Shown: one piece after another, positions 10,541 to 19,654 of the stretch | Position numbering within the stretch: the stretch's first letter is position 1 | How the letters are laid out: each line of letters begins with the position of its first letter | Source: Prevotellaceae bacterium | Lineage (GTDB): Bacteria; Bacteroidota; Bacteroidia; Bacteroidales; Muribaculaceae | Length of the DNA stretch: 62,980 nucleotides | Direction of reading: 5' to 3' | Assembly: GCA_021772015.1 (NCBI GenBank) | Contig: JAETNS010000014.1 | Location: 1-62,980 of the forward strand | Notes under the pieces: model-generated | Told to the model about the DNA's origin: nothing | Seen by the model: only the letters and a program-made list of their open reading frames with translations | Databases searched by the model: none | Translations under genes and position numbers: made by a program

Positions 10541-10548
10541 TAACTTTG
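10541..10548 (+). promoter_or_regulatory. -7 box upstream of the divIC/ftsB-like gene
   Basis: TAACTTTG lies 25 bp before the start codon. No good TTTG was seen at -33. It is probably the promoter for the ftsB-like gene, the membrane protein gene and dapB. Confidence 0.5.
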
Positions 10549-10573
10549 TGTTCTTAAAATCCAAACCGCGCGA

Positions 10574-10876
10574 ATGAAAGAATTTCTCTCCGGAGCCTGG
10601 CGATGGACCAGGCGATACATCACCCTGCCGCTGCTGATCGCCGTGGCATATATCGTGTTCGTGTTGTTCTTCAACGAGAACTCCTACTTCAAGAGCATGG
10701 AGTATCAGGCTGAAATCGACCGTCTCGAGGCTGAAATCAAGGAGAACAACGACACTATGGTCTACTATCACCGTCTGAACGCATCCTTGTCGTCAAGCCC
10801 CGAGGAGCTTGAACGGATCGTCCGCGAGGAGTACCACATGCAACGCCCCAACGAGGATGTATATGTGATCGAATAA
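10574..10876 (+). CDS. FtsB/DivIC-family septum formation initiator
   Basis: 100-residue bitopic membrane protein of the cell-division FtsB/DivIC family. It has a short cytoplasmic N-terminus, one transmembrane helix at about 14-33 (ITLPLLIAVAYIVFVLFF), then a coiled coil (YQAEIDRLEAEIKENN) and the family's C-terminal block LERIVREEYHMQRPNEDVYVIE, seen here in full. In this family it bridges early and late divisome proteins (FtsL/FtsQ partners). It is the first gene of a probable operon with the next membrane protein gene and dapB. Length is normal for Bacteroidetes. Confidence 0.88.
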   Translation: MKEFLSGAWRWTRRYITLPLLIAVAYIVFVLFFNENSYFKSMEYQAEIDRLEAEIKENNDTMVYYHRLNASLSSSPEELERIVREEYHMQRPNEDVYVIE

Positions 10877-10927
10877 ATGATATTGATGCCCGTTACTCCT
10901 CCGCCAAACACAAAAACAACCGCAACT

Positions 10928-11365
10928 ATGGCAAAAAATCAAAAGGAACAACCTTCATACACCCTTGACGAGCTGCAGGGAAAGGCTCCATCCACGGCAA
11001 TGGTCATTCTCGCGACAGTCGGATTGCTCACGATCGCCGTGGGAACTTTGCTCCCGATCTTCGCCGTGAAGTTTGGCCCGCAGGCTGTCGGATGGTGGAA
11101 ATATGTCTATGCCGCCGGAGCATTGTGTTTCCTTGTCGGCAAGATCTTCTCTCCCTACACCGGGACTCATCCACGCATAAAGCGGCTTTACCGCATCGAG
11201 TCCTGGAGCGCGGTATTTTTCTGCGTGGCCGCTTTCTTCCTTTTCTGGAGCAATGACTCCATGCGCGATGTCTGGGCCTTCACCCTCGCCGGAGGCGCGT
11301 TGCTGATCTTCACCACGATCGCCATCCCCCGCGTGATCAAGAAAGAGCTTAAGCGGAGATCCTGA
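10928..11365 (+). CDS. Conserved four-helix membrane protein, function unknown
   Basis: 145 residues (MAKNQKEQPSYTLDELQGK ...) with a polar N-terminus and four hydrophobic helices near residues 24-46, 55-72, 88-105 and 110-128, then a basic tail. An in-frame ATG at 10877, directly after the stop of the division gene, would add 17 residues rich in Pro and Thr. I prefer 10928 because the polar family-like N-terminus begins there. The pairing with the ftsB-like gene and dapB points to co-transcription only, not to a function. No catalytic motif was seen. Confidence 0.72.
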   Translation: MAKNQKEQPSYTLDELQGKAPSTAMVILATVGLLTIAVGTLLPIFAVKFGPQAVGWWKYVYAAGALCFLVGKIFSPYTGTHPRIKRLYRIESWSAVFFCVAAFFLFWSNDSMRDVWAFTLAGGALLIFTTIAIPRVIKKELKRRS

Positions 11366-11398
11366 TCCCAGTCATTCTATCCTCATTCCTGCAAAACG

Positions 11399-12130
11399 AT
11401 GAAAATAGCCCTTATCGGATACGGCAAAATGGGCCATGCCGTCGAGAAAATCGCCCTGTCACGCGGCCATGAGATCACCTGCGTCATAGACGCGGGGGAA
11501 GAGGAGAAATTCTCCTCACCCCGGTTTCTTGCTGCGGATGTCGCTATAGAGTTCACCACCCCCGCGACAGCCGTTGACAACTTCCGTCGCGTGCTGCAGG
11601 CAGGGATTCCCCTTGTCTCCGGCACCACCGCGTGGCTCGACCGTATGGATGAGGTCAAGAGAATGCTGGAGAAAGCTCCGCAGGGACTATTCTGGACATC
11701 GAATTTCTCCATCGGAGTAGCCTTGTTCAAAAAAATAATTTCCGAGGCAACCGCGCTCATCGACGATTATCCTGAATACCGGCCCGAAATGACGGAGATC
11801 CATCATATCCACAAGCTCGACCATCCGTCAGGGACAGCCGTCTCGACTGCCGATACGATGATCAGCTCCGGCAACCGCCTCAACAGCTGGACGGAGGACC
11901 CGACGCAAGCCGCCAATGATCCGGCGGCACTGCTGATCAACCATCGGCGCGAAGGGGAAGTACCGGGAACACATATCGTGACCTGGACCTCTCCCGTAGA
12001 CGCTATCACCATCGAACACCGCGCTTTTTCCCGCGAAGGATTCGCTTTCGGAGCTGTGAAAGCAGCCGAATGGATGGTTGCCAACCATCCCCGTGGCCTT
12101 CTCTCCATGAAAGACATGCTTGGCTTCTGA
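11399..12130 (+). CDS. dapB: 4-hydroxy-tetrahydrodipicolinate reductase
   Basis: 243 residues, short but normal for the Bacteroidetes form. DapB reduces hydroxy-tetrahydrodipicolinate with NAD(P)H in the lysine/diaminopimelate pathway that feeds peptidoglycan. The N-terminal Rossmann motif is GYGKMGHAVEK (residues 7-17). The substrate and catalytic motif E133-I-H-H-I-H-K139-L-D-H-P-S-G-T-A is complete, with the family's catalytic His and Lys. It is the third gene of the operon, 33 bp after the membrane protein gene. It is followed at once by a pair of competing hairpins (12133-12169). Confidence 0.95.
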   Translation: MKIALIGYGKMGHAVEKIALSRGHEITCVIDAGEEEKFSSPRFLAADVAIEFTTPATAVDNFRRVLQAGIPLVSGTTAWLDRMDEVKRMLEKAPQGLFWTSNFSIGVALFKKIISEATALIDDYPEYRPEMTEIHHIHKLDHPSGTAVSTADTMISSGNRLNSWTEDPTQAANDPAALLINHRREGEVPGTHIVTWTSPVDAITIEHRAFSREGFAFGAVKAAEWMVANHPRGLLSMKDMLGF

Positions 12131-12132
12131 CC

Positions 12133-12169
12133 ATTTCTCATTACAATTGACATGAGAAATCATGTCAAT
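12133..12169. promoter_or_regulatory. Two mutually exclusive hairpins between dapB and the next gene
   Basis: Hairpin A pairs ATTTCTCAT (12133-12141) with ATGAGAAAT (12152-12160). Hairpin B pairs ATTGACATGA (12146-12155) with TCATGTCAAT (12160-12169) around a GAAA tetraloop. Both stems are perfect and both use 12152-12155 and 12160, so they cannot coexist. There is no clear T-run after B. The site starts 3 bp after the dapB stop and ends 21 bp before the next ATG. Confidence 0.5.
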
Positions 12170-12190
12170 ATTTACCCCAAATAAGTGCTT

Positions 12191-14020
12191 ATGAAAAAAA
12201 TTTACCAGTCACTCGCATGCCTGCTCTTCGCAGGCACTTGCGCGGCACAATCTATGGTCTCGTTGCCCTCACTTAAGGTAGACAATGCGTCAGAAACCGA
12301 CAACGAAGGGACTGTGGTGATCAAGTTGCAGGAAGACTTCTCGCTGATGACCGCAGGAGAGGAGGGGAACCCCGCTCCGGAGGCCATCGAGGATGACAAC
12401 CTGTCAGTGCCACCCTCCAAGACCCATATGCCCGGCTGGCAGGGATATTACCTCCATGAGGCCGGAGGAATGCTTTATATAGGACTCGACGACTCGGAGA
12501 TAGAATCGGGGGCGTTGAACACCCCGCGCCTCAACCTTACCGAAGGTTCGGGGGCCTTCACCCTTAGATTCCGGGCCAAATCCGGAGTAGGAGCGGATGA
12601 CAAGATCTATGTCTACAGCAAGCCGTCACTCAATGAGCATGAGGATCGCGAGGTTAAAGTAACCGCCCAATGGCAGGATTATGAATTGAAATTCGAGAAT
12701 GGCGCGGAGCAATCATACATCATGTTCACCCCCTGGCTCGACGCGGTCTATATCGATGACATCGTGGTCGAGGTGATGATCCCTTATGTCGCCGCGCCCA
12801 AGAATCTGACATTCTGCAACTACACCGTCAACGGCTTCACAGCCGCATGGGCTCCCGTGGAAGAAGCGACCGGCTACATCCTGAATGTCTACACCAAGGA
12901 CGCGTCAGGCAACCGTGCTTATGCCATTGAGGAGATGCCTCTCGACGCCTCCACTACCTCATATGAGGTCACAGACCTCCCGGCCTCTGACTCTTTCTAT
13001 TTCTTCTCGGTCAAAGCCACAGACGGCACACATACTTCCCCTGAATCGGTGGAAATAGCCGTCGAGGGTCTGCTGCTTCCGGTGATCGAGGCCGAAACCG
13101 AGCTTTCCGAAAGAGGCTTCACCGCCAACTGGAAGGCTGTCGACCACGCGACATCATACAACTTCATCGCCACCCGCGAGCATACTGCTGCCGAAGCGGG
13201 GCCTTATGACATCCTCAAACAGGATTTCGAGGAAATAACCGGTGAGGAGGACTCAAGCTATGACTATACCTCGATTCCCCAGTTGCCGGGATGGACTATC
13301 GCCAGTCCGACATTCCTCCCCGGAGAGATCGGGGTGGTATCTGCAAACGGACAGTATGGTTCGGATGCATGGATCCAGTCTTCGGTCTATGACTTCTCCC
13401 ATAATGACGGAAAGGTCAACCTCAAGATGAACGTCTACGGCAACCATAAGAAGTACACCTCAGACATACTCGTCGGACTCTTTACTTATGACGAGACAAT
13501 CGACCGTTACAGGATGATGGACCGCCGGACGATCGAGGCGGTCGGAAAAGATGGGGCATTGATAGACCTCGAACTACAGGGAGGGGGCAAGCAGTCGATC
13601 ATCCAGATCGAGCCTGACGGCTATGCTAAAATGATGATCCGTGATATCCAGGTGTCACAAAACCTTAATGCGGGCGACAAACTGGAAGCAACCGTCGCCT
13701 CCCGCTCGACCTCCTCGACAAGCATCACCCTCTCCAACCTCGACATCCTCCCCGGCGACCGTGTGTATTATGTAGTGCGCGCCGTCGGACGCAACTCCGG
13801 CGACACCGGCAACATCTACTCTGACTACACCGACCCCAGATATGTCGAGCTTCCCACCTCGGGAATCACCGACATTCTCAACGACGAACCGGAATCAGAC
13901 CTTTTCACCGTCTACAACCTCCAGGGAATGCTGCTGATGAGAAATGTCTCCGCGACATATGTCTCCTCTCTTCCCGCCGGCCTCTACATCATCAACGGCC
14001 GGAAACGCATCATCCGCTAA
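12191..14020 (+). CDS. Secreted Fn3/jelly-roll protein with T9SS sorting domain
   Basis: 609 residues with signal peptide MKKIYQSLACLLFAGTCAA. A choice-of-anchor J-like jelly roll spans about 40-190. Two Fn3-like modules follow (PKNLTFCNYTVNGFTAAWAPV ... and a second near 300), then another jelly roll (about 340-500) and a sorting domain at about 575-609 (VYNLQGMLL ... LPAGLYIINGRKRIIR). ATG 12191 was preferred to the GTG two codons earlier because it gives a standard signal peptide. No enzyme motif was seen. Surface binding or structure is the likely role. Confidence 0.75.
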   Translation: MKKIYQSLACLLFAGTCAAQSMVSLPSLKVDNASETDNEGTVVIKLQEDFSLMTAGEEGNPAPEAIEDDNLSVPPSKTHMPGWQGYYLHEAGGMLYIGLDDSEIESGALNTPRLNLTEGSGAFTLRFRAKSGVGADDKIYVYSKPSLNEHEDREVKVTAQWQDYELKFENGAEQSYIMFTPWLDAVYIDDIVVEVMIPYVAAPKNLTFCNYTVNGFTAAWAPVEEATGYILNVYTKDASGNRAYAIEEMPLDASTTSYEVTDLPASDSFYFFSVKATDGTHTSPESVEIAVEGLLLPVIEAETELSERGFTANWKAVDHATSYNFIATREHTAAEAGPYDILKQDFEEITGEEDSSYDYTSIPQLPGWTIASPTFLPGEIGVVSANGQYGSDAWIQSSVYDFSHNDGKVNLKMNVYGNHKKYTSDILVGLFTYDETIDRYRMMDRRTIEAVGKDGALIDLELQGGGKQSIIQIEPDGYAKMMIRDIQVSQNLNAGDKLEATVASRSTSSTSITLSNLDILPGDRVYYVVRAVGRNSGDTGNIYSDYTDPRYVELPTSGITDILNDEPESDLFTVYNLQGMLLMRNVSATYVSSLPAGLYIINGRKRIIR

Positions 14021-14035
14021 CGGATCCGCTTTACC

Positions 14036-14227
14036 ACGGATTCCGCAGATAAGGAAAAGTCTCTCGCAGATAAAATAGCTCTCGTAGATAAAAAACTCTC
14101 GCAGATTACACGGATTACACAGATTAACCATCCGGATGGCCAATCTGTGTAATCCGTGTAATCTGCGAGAGTTTTTTATCGATCTTTATTACCAGCAGGA
14201 AATCCGCGTAATCTGCGAGAGATTTTG
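14036..14227. repeat. GATTAC palindrome element R1 (bidirectional terminator-like)
   Basis: A perfect 36-bp stem (14090-14125 with 14142-14177) surrounds the 12-bp palindrome CCATCCGGATGG (14128-14139). Each arm is built from 9-bp units of the type GATTACACG. The outer ends are AAAAAA and TTTTTT, so either strand would give a stem followed by U6. Decayed partial arms flank it (14056-14088, 14199-14221). This is the only one of seven copies at a tandem junction; it lies after the 12191 gene and before the gdhA promoter. Confidence 0.9.
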
Positions 14228-14246
14228 TGGAAAATTTAGCAATTTG

Positions 14247-14278
14247 TTTGGTCGTATGAGGTATTTATTGTAATTTTG
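14247..14278 (+). promoter_or_regulatory. gdhA promoter
   Basis: TTTG (14247-14250), 20-bp spacer, TAATTTTG (14271-14278): a full match to the Bacteroidetes consensus. It gives a leader of about 75 nt before gdhA and lies just outside repeat R1. Confidence 0.8.
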
Positions 14279-14358
14279 CCAGCGTTTTAGGAAACGGGTT
14301 GGCAAAATGACATACAACAGCCCGATATTGCAGTATCTTACAATTTCAAGGTCCAAAA

Positions 14359-15699
14359 ATGAAAGCTTCAGAACTGATGGCCGAGCTTGGCCGACGATTT
14401 CCCAACGAGCCGGAGTATCTACAGGCAGTCGAGGAGGTCGTGACCTCGATAGAGGATGTCTACAACGAGTATCCCGCATTCGAGCGATACAACCTAATGG
14501 AACGCCTTTGCATTCCCGACCGCATCGTCTCTTTCCGCGTAAGCTGGGTGGATGACCAAGGCCGCGTCCGCAACAACATGGGCTACCGCATCCAGCACAA
14601 CAACGCCATCGGCCCGTATAAGGGAGGGATCCGCTTCCATTCGTCGGTCAACCTCTCGATCCTGAAGTTCCTCGCTTTCGAGCAGACATTCAAGAACTCC
14701 CTGACCACTCTCGCGATGGGGGGCGCAAAGGGTGGATCGGATTTCTCTCCCCGTGGCAAAAGCGACATGGAGGTGATGCGTTTCTGTCAGGCATTCATCA
14801 CCGAACTTTACCGCAATCTCGGTCCCAATACCGATGTCCCGGCAGGAGACATTGGTGTCGGCGGACGTGAAGTCGGCTACATGTTCGGCTGGTACAAAAA
14901 GATGACCCGCGAGTTCACCGGCACATTCACCGGCAAGGGGATAGACTTCGGCGGCTCGCTGATGCGCCCCGAAGCCACCGGCTATGGCAACGTCTATTTC
15001 CTGCTCAACATGCTTGCCACCAAAGGAATCGATCTGAAAGGTAAGCGAGTGGCCATCTCCGGCTCAGGCAATGTGGCTCTCTATACCGCCAAGAAGCTCC
15101 TCGAACTCGGCGCAGTGCCCGTCTCCATGAGCGACTCCGACGGCTCGATCTACCTACCCGACGGCATGACCCGCGAGCAGTTTGACCGTATCTTCGAACT
15201 GAAGATGGCCTACCGCGGACGTATCCGCGAATTCGCCGACGAGACCGAAGGATGTCAGTATTTCCCCGGAGAAAGACCTTGGAAGCATGTGGAATGTGAT
15301 ATCGCCATGCCCTCCGCCACCCAGAACGAGATCGACGGCGACGATGCGCGCGCCCTGCTCGCCCAGGGATGCATAGCCGTCAGCGAAGGAGCCAACATGC
15401 CCTCCACCCGCGAAGCAGTCCATGAATTCCTCAAAGCCCGCATTCTCTACGCCCCCGGAAAGGCAGCCAACGCGGGAGGTGTCTCCGTCTCCGGACTCGA
15501 GATGGCCCAGAACGCCCAGATGCTTTCATGGACAGCCGAGGAGGTCGACAACAAACTCCGCCAAATCATGAAGGATATCCACACCCAATGCGAGACCTAC
15601 GGCAAGGAACCGGACGGCTACATCAACTACGTCAAAGGAGCCAACACCGCCGGCTTCATGAAAGTAGCCCGCGCAATGCTCGCCGAGGGCATCAACTGA
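14359..15699 (+). CDS. gdhA: Glutamate dehydrogenase, hexameric NADP-type
   Basis: 446 residues, the usual length for the bacterial hexameric enzyme, which interconverts 2-oxoglutarate plus ammonium and glutamate and is a main route of ammonium assimilation in Bacteroidales. The motifs GPYKGGIRFHSSVN, MGGAKGGSDF (with the catalytic-region Lys) and PAGDIGVGGREVGYM are intact. The Rossmann domain carries GSGNVA near residue 236. NADP preference is inferred from family resemblance. It has its own promoter (14247-14278) and a terminator-like repeat on both sides. Confidence 0.95.
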   Translation: MKASELMAELGRRFPNEPEYLQAVEEVVTSIEDVYNEYPAFERYNLMERLCIPDRIVSFRVSWVDDQGRVRNNMGYRIQHNNAIGPYKGGIRFHSSVNLSILKFLAFEQTFKNSLTTLAMGGAKGGSDFSPRGKSDMEVMRFCQAFITELYRNLGPNTDVPAGDIGVGGREVGYMFGWYKKMTREFTGTFTGKGIDFGGSLMRPEATGYGNVYFLLNMLATKGIDLKGKRVAISGSGNVALYTAKKLLELGAVPVSMSDSDGSIYLPDGMTREQFDRIFELKMAYRGRIREFADETEGCQYFPGERPWKHVECDIAMPSATQNEIDGDDARALLAQGCIAVSEGANMPSTREAVHEFLKARILYAPGKAANAGGVSVSGLEMAQNAQMLSWTAEEVDNKLRQIMKDIHTQCETYGKEPDGYINYVKGANTAGFMKVARAMLAEGIN

Positions 15700-15710
15700 T
15701 CGTTATCGCG

Positions 15711-15894
15711 GATAAAAAACTCTCGCAGATTACGCGGATTACGCAGATTAACCATCCGGATGGCTAATCTGCGTAATCCGCGTAATCTGCGAGAGTTTTT
15801 ATAGATCTTTATTATCTGCGGGTAATCTGCGTATCCGCGTGATCTGCGTGAGGAAACCTGCGGAGAGCGGAGCGAACCGCTTTCCGTGGAATCA
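15711..15894. repeat. GATTAC palindrome element R2 with side module
   Basis: A perfect 36-bp stem (15715-15750 with 15765-15800) around CCATCCGGATGG (15752-15763). The arms are the GCG variant (GATTACGCG units) and end in A5 and T5. A decayed second arm follows (15813-15849), then the side module CGGAGAGCGGAGCGAACCGC ... CCGTGGAATC (15861-15893) that recurs in R4-R7. It lies exactly between the convergent gdhA and yebC genes. Confidence 0.9.
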
Positions 15895-15912
15895 AAAAAA
15901 GACTCTGTGGGA

Positions 15913-16644
15913 TTATTCCTCTGTGTCCTCTTCCTTCATGTTGTGGAAGACCTGGGTGACATCGTCATCCTCTTCCAGCTTCTCCAGAAGTTTCTCGATC
16001 CCCTCGCGCTGATCGGCGGTAAGCTCCTTGAGGTCATTGGGGATGCGTACAAACTCGGTGGAGAGGATCTCGTAACCGTTCTCCTCCAGGTATTTCTGGA
16101 TATTGGCGTAATCCTCGAAAGCGCCGGTGAGCACGATTGCGCCCTCATCGTCAGCTTCAAGCTCCTCGACTCCGCAGTCGATAAGCTCCAGTTCGAGATC
16201 TTCAAGCGACACCTCCGGCTTTGCCTGGATTTTCAGCACCGCCTTGTGGTCGAAAAGGAAAGTCAGCGAACCCTGTGTGCCGAGGCTGCCGCCATGCTTG
16301 GTGAAGTAAGAACGGACATTGGCCACGGTACGGGTATTGTTGTCAGTCGCAGCCTCGACGAAAATGGCGATTCCGTGGGGGCCGTATCCCTCGTAAGTCA
16401 GCTCCTTGTAATCCTTGGCGTCCTTGTCGGTAGCCTTCTTGATGGCGCGCTCCACAGTGTCCTTGGGCATATTCTCGGAGCGGGCGTTCTGGAGGAGTGC
16501 GCGCAGACGGGGATTGTTGGCGGGATCAGGGCCGGAAGCCTTCACGGCGATAGTGATCTCCTTGCCTATGCGTGTGAATGTCTTTGACATGTTGCCCCAG
16601 CGTTTGAGCTTGCGGGCCTTGCGGTATTCAAATGCTCTTCCCAT
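15913..16644 (-). CDS. YebC/PmpR/TACO1-family protein
   Basis: 243 residues starting MGRAFEYRKARKLKRWGNMSKTFTRIGKEI, the invariant family N-terminus. The remaining signatures (NPRLRALLQNARSENMPKDTVERAIKKA; YEGYGPHGIAIFVEAATDN; FTKHGGSLGTQGSLTFLF) are all present. Members are known as DNA-binding regulators and, more recently, as factors that ease ribosome stalling. The sequence alone does not decide between these. It lies 125 bp downstream of pheT on the same strand and may be co-transcribed with it. It ends at the R2 terminator-like palindrome. Confidence 0.93.
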   Translation of the reverse strand: MGRAFEYRKARKLKRWGNMSKTFTRIGKEITIAVKASGPDPANNPRLRALLQNARSENMPKDTVERAIKKATDKDAKDYKELTYEGYGPHGIAIFVEAATDNNTRTVANVRSYFTKHGGSLGTQGSLTFLFDHKAVLKIQAKPEVSLEDLELELIDCGVEELEADDEGAIVLTGAFEDYANIQKYLEENGYEILSTEFVRIPNDLKELTADQREGIEKLLEKLEEDDDVTQVFHNMKEEDTEE

Positions 16645-16769
16645 TGTTATGTTGTTAAGCCATCCGGAAGTTAGGATAAGAAGTCTGAATAAAATTCAAA
16701 ACGACCTCTCATATAAATAAATGCCGGGGTAGGCGTGTCAATTATGAATTCTTAATTATGAATTGTGAA

Positions 16770-19289
16770 TTATCGCAGCTCCGCGCCGAGATTCTTCTTC
16801 AGCGCGTCGATAACGCGGTTCATCGAATTGTCGATCTGTTTGTCCTGAAGGGTCTTGTCGAAATCCTGCAAAGTGAGGGAGATAGCGTAGCTCTTCTTGC
16901 CTGCCGGGAGATTTTTCCCCTCGTAGACATCAAACAGCTCGACATCACGCAATAGTTTGCGCTCGGCCTGACGGACAGTCTCCTCAATTTTCGCCATTGT
17001 CACGGAAGTGTCGACCAGCAACGCCAGATCACGCTTGACCGGCTGGGTCTTCGGCAGCGGAGCAAACTCCACTTTCGCCTTGACGGCCATCTTCACCAGC
17101 TCTCCCCATTCCAGTTCGGCGTACACGACCTCCTGCTTGATATCGGAAGCGTTGAGGACCTTGCGTGAAAGGATACCCAGATGACCCAGCACTTTCCCGG
17201 AACGGGTCTTGACCTCCTGAGCGGCGGCGAAGATGTCGGGAACGGAAGCCGCGTCAAGGGTTTCGAGGCGGATATTGTCATTGGCGAGTCCGAGACGCAC
17301 AAGGATATTCGCCACACAAGCCTTAAGGTCGAAATATGTTGCCTCCTCAGCCTGACGCGCCCAATTGGCACGGCGCAGGTTGCCTGTCAGCCACAAGGCC
17401 AGACGGCTCTTCTCACTGAACGGAGCCAGAGGGGTCTCGGCTGTCGACTCTGCCTGCGGATTCAGGAAATAAACCTGGCCGAACTCATACATCGCAAGAT
17501 CGGCGGCACGGCGGTTGACATTATGGGCTATCGACTCCAGACCGCCGAACAGCAGTGTCTGGCGCATAACATCGAGGTCGGTGCTAAGCGGATTCAACAG
17601 CTTCACGCAATGGTCGAGGGGATAACACTCAAGCTCCGAGTAATAGTTCTCGGCAGTCAGGGAGTTGTTGAGTATCTCGTTGAAGCCAAGGGCGGTCAGT
17701 TGCTCGGAGACAAGGTGGCGCAGATCGTCGGCCTCGTCAGGCAGGCTCTTGAACTGGAGCGAGGAATGAACCGTCGTCGAATACTCCACATTGTTGTAGC
17801 CGTAGACGCGCAGAACCTCCTCCACGACATCACAAGGACGACGGACATCAAAACGGTAAGTCGGCACCTTCAAGGAGGCCGCTGTAGCGGTAGCCTCATC
17901 TGCTGTCGGCTGTCCCTCAGCGTCGGTCATGGCTGCCACCTCGATCTCCAATGAGCGTAGGATGGCGTTGATCTCGGCGTTGGTGATCTCCTTGCCGACC
18001 AGTCCGCGCAGATACGGATATGACAGTTCCACGGGGAAACTGTCGATAGGATCAGGGTAAACATCCACGAGTGGCCCGGTGATCTCCCCTCCGGCCAACT
18101 CCTTGACCATAAGGGCGGCAAGTTTCAGGCAATATATGGTCGCGTTTATATCGCAGCCGCGCTCATAACGGAATGACGCATCGGTCGACAGCCCGTGACG
18201 GCGCGCGGTCTTTCTCACTCGTGTGGGGTTGAAGCATGCGCTTTCCAGGAAAATGTCGGTGGTCTCGTCGGTGACACCCGAATCAAGCCCTCCGAAGACC
18301 CCGGCGATACACATCGGTTTCTCCGCGTCGCATATCATCAGGTCAGCCTCGTCAAGCTCCCTTTCCACACCGTCGAGGGTGGTGAATTTCGTCCCGGCGG
18401 GACAGGTCTTCACGATGATCCTGTTTCCATTTATCTTATTGAGGTCGAAACAGTGGAGCGGCTGCCCCATCCCGTGAAGTATGTAGTTAGTTATGTCGAC
18501 GACATTGTTGATAGGGTGCATCCCGATCGCGGTCAGTTTGTCGCGGAGCCACTGGGGAGACTCTGCCACCTTGACCCCTTTGATGGTAACGCCGGAGTAA
18601 CGCGGAGCCCCCTGCAGGTCATCGACCTCGACGGTGACACCACCATCGGCGTTCTCCACAGAAAACGACTCGACAGAGGGACGGCGCAGGTTGCCATCCT
18701 TGAGATGGCGCGCCAGGTATGCGTTAAGATCCCGGGCCACGCCGTAATGGCTGGCTCCGTCGATGCGGTTGGGGGTGAGGTCGACCTCAAGGACATAATC
18801 GCTTGTCAGACCATAGAACTCTGCGGCGGGGGTACCCGGTCTGACCTCCCGGTCGATGACGATGATCCCGTCATGCGATTCCCCGACACCGATCTCATCC
18901 TCGGCGCAGATCATCCCCAGGGATTCCACACCACGGATCTTTGATTTCTTGATCTGGAAGCCGTTTTCCTCCCCTGTCGGATAAAGGGTCGCCCCCACAG
19001 TGGCAACCACCACGGTCTGCCCGGCAGCCACATTGGGAGCGCCGCAGACGATCTGGACGGGAGCCTCCCCGCCGAGATCGACAGTGGTGATATGGAGATG
19101 GTCACTGTTGGGATGTTCCACGCAGGTCAGCACCTTGCCAATGACAATCCCGCGCAGACCGCCCCTGACCGACTCGACCTCCTCGTAGGTGTCACACTCC
19201 AGACCCAGCGAAGTCAGGGCCTGGGTCAATTCGGCCGGAGACAGGTCGAAATCGACATATTCTTTTAACCAGTTGTAAGAAATGTTCAT
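16770..19289 (-). CDS. pheT: Phenylalanine-tRNA ligase beta subunit
   Basis: 839 residues, normal for the beta subunit of the alpha2-beta2 synthetase that charges tRNA-Phe. The order is N-terminal MNISYNWLKEYVDFDLS, tRNA-binding EMAP-type domain at about 40-150 (GKVLTCVEHPNSDHLHI), B3/B4 editing domain at about 210-400, B5, and the C-terminal anticodon-binding FDX-ACB domain at about 745-839 (PKTQPVKRDLALLVD). An open frame continues upstream to 19481, but the promoter at 19314-19345 lies inside that extension, so the start is 19289. pheS is not in the window; split pheS/pheT loci are common in Bacteroidetes. Confidence 0.96.
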   Translation of the reverse strand: MNISYNWLKEYVDFDLSPAELTQALTSLGLECDTYEEVESVRGGLRGIVIGKVLTCVEHPNSDHLHITTVDLGGEAPVQIVCGAPNVAAGQTVVVATVGATLYPTGEENGFQIKKSKIRGVESLGMICAEDEIGVGESHDGIIVIDREVRPGTPAAEFYGLTSDYVLEVDLTPNRIDGASHYGVARDLNAYLARHLKDGNLRRPSVESFSVENADGGVTVEVDDLQGAPRYSGVTIKGVKVAESPQWLRDKLTAIGMHPINNVVDITNYILHGMGQPLHCFDLNKINGNRIIVKTCPAGTKFTTLDGVERELDEADLMICDAEKPMCIAGVFGGLDSGVTDETTDIFLESACFNPTRVRKTARRHGLSTDASFRYERGCDINATIYCLKLAALMVKELAGGEITGPLVDVYPDPIDSFPVELSYPYLRGLVGKEITNAEINAILRSLEIEVAAMTDAEGQPTADEATATAASLKVPTYRFDVRRPCDVVEEVLRVYGYNNVEYSTTVHSSLQFKSLPDEADDLRHLVSEQLTALGFNEILNNSLTAENYYSELECYPLDHCVKLLNPLSTDLDVMRQTLLFGGLESIAHNVNRRAADLAMYEFGQVYFLNPQAESTAETPLAPFSEKSRLALWLTGNLRRANWARQAEEATYFDLKACVANILVRLGLANDNIRLETLDAASVPDIFAAAQEVKTRSGKVLGHLGILSRKVLNASDIKQEVVYAELEWGELVKMAVKAKVEFAPLPKTQPVKRDLALLVDTSVTMAKIEETVRQAERKLLRDVELFDVYEGKNLPAGKKSYAISLTLQDFDKTLQDKQIDNSMNRVIDALKKNLGAELR

Positions 19290-19313
19290 GGTCGGAATGA
19301 CAATATTTGGTTG

Positions 19314-19345
19314 CAAAGTTACGCAAATCCCCACAAACCACCAAA
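19314..19345 (-). promoter_or_regulatory. pheT promoter
   Basis: Minus strand: TTTG (19345-19342), 20-bp spacer, TAACTTTG (19321-19314). A short leader of about 20 nt leads to the pheT start at 19289. It shares the 365-bp gap with the divergent promoter at 19446. Confidence 0.8.
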
Positions 19346-19445
19346 AAGACAACATATCATAATTCACCATAAACCACCACATATGACCCTCGGAAGGCCC
19401 ACACTCATAGGGCTGACCATTAAGACTGTTAATACTCCGGAAAAA

Positions 19446-19477
19446 TTTGGCGATATGGCAAAGAAATTGTAATTTTG
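19446..19477 (+). promoter_or_regulatory. Promoter of the GLUG-repeat protein gene
   Basis: TTTG (19446-19449), 20-bp spacer, TAATTTTG (19470-19477). It predicts an unusually long leader of about 170 nt before ATG 19655. I see no obvious hairpin in that leader. Confidence 0.75.
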
Positions 19478-19654
19478 CCATAAATTGGGTAATAAATCAA
19501 TCTTGCTTTTGGCCTGAAAAAATCATTGTCACCGTTAGGCAAAGCCAAATTTCTCATACCCCACAAGCTGTCATCCGACATTATGATCACCGCGAGTCCC
19601 CCCTGCTCGCATGTCAAATTATACGAAATCACATTTCACTTTAATAAAATCTTT

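Noticed and set aside
14036-14227. Regular GATTAC units as a CRISPR array
   Set aside because: Units are 9 bp, contiguous and arranged as inverted arms; there are no spacers of constant length and no cas genes.
19290-19481. N-terminal extension of pheT
   Set aside because: The consensus promoter at 19314-19345 lies within it and the protein family starts at MNISYNWLKEY.
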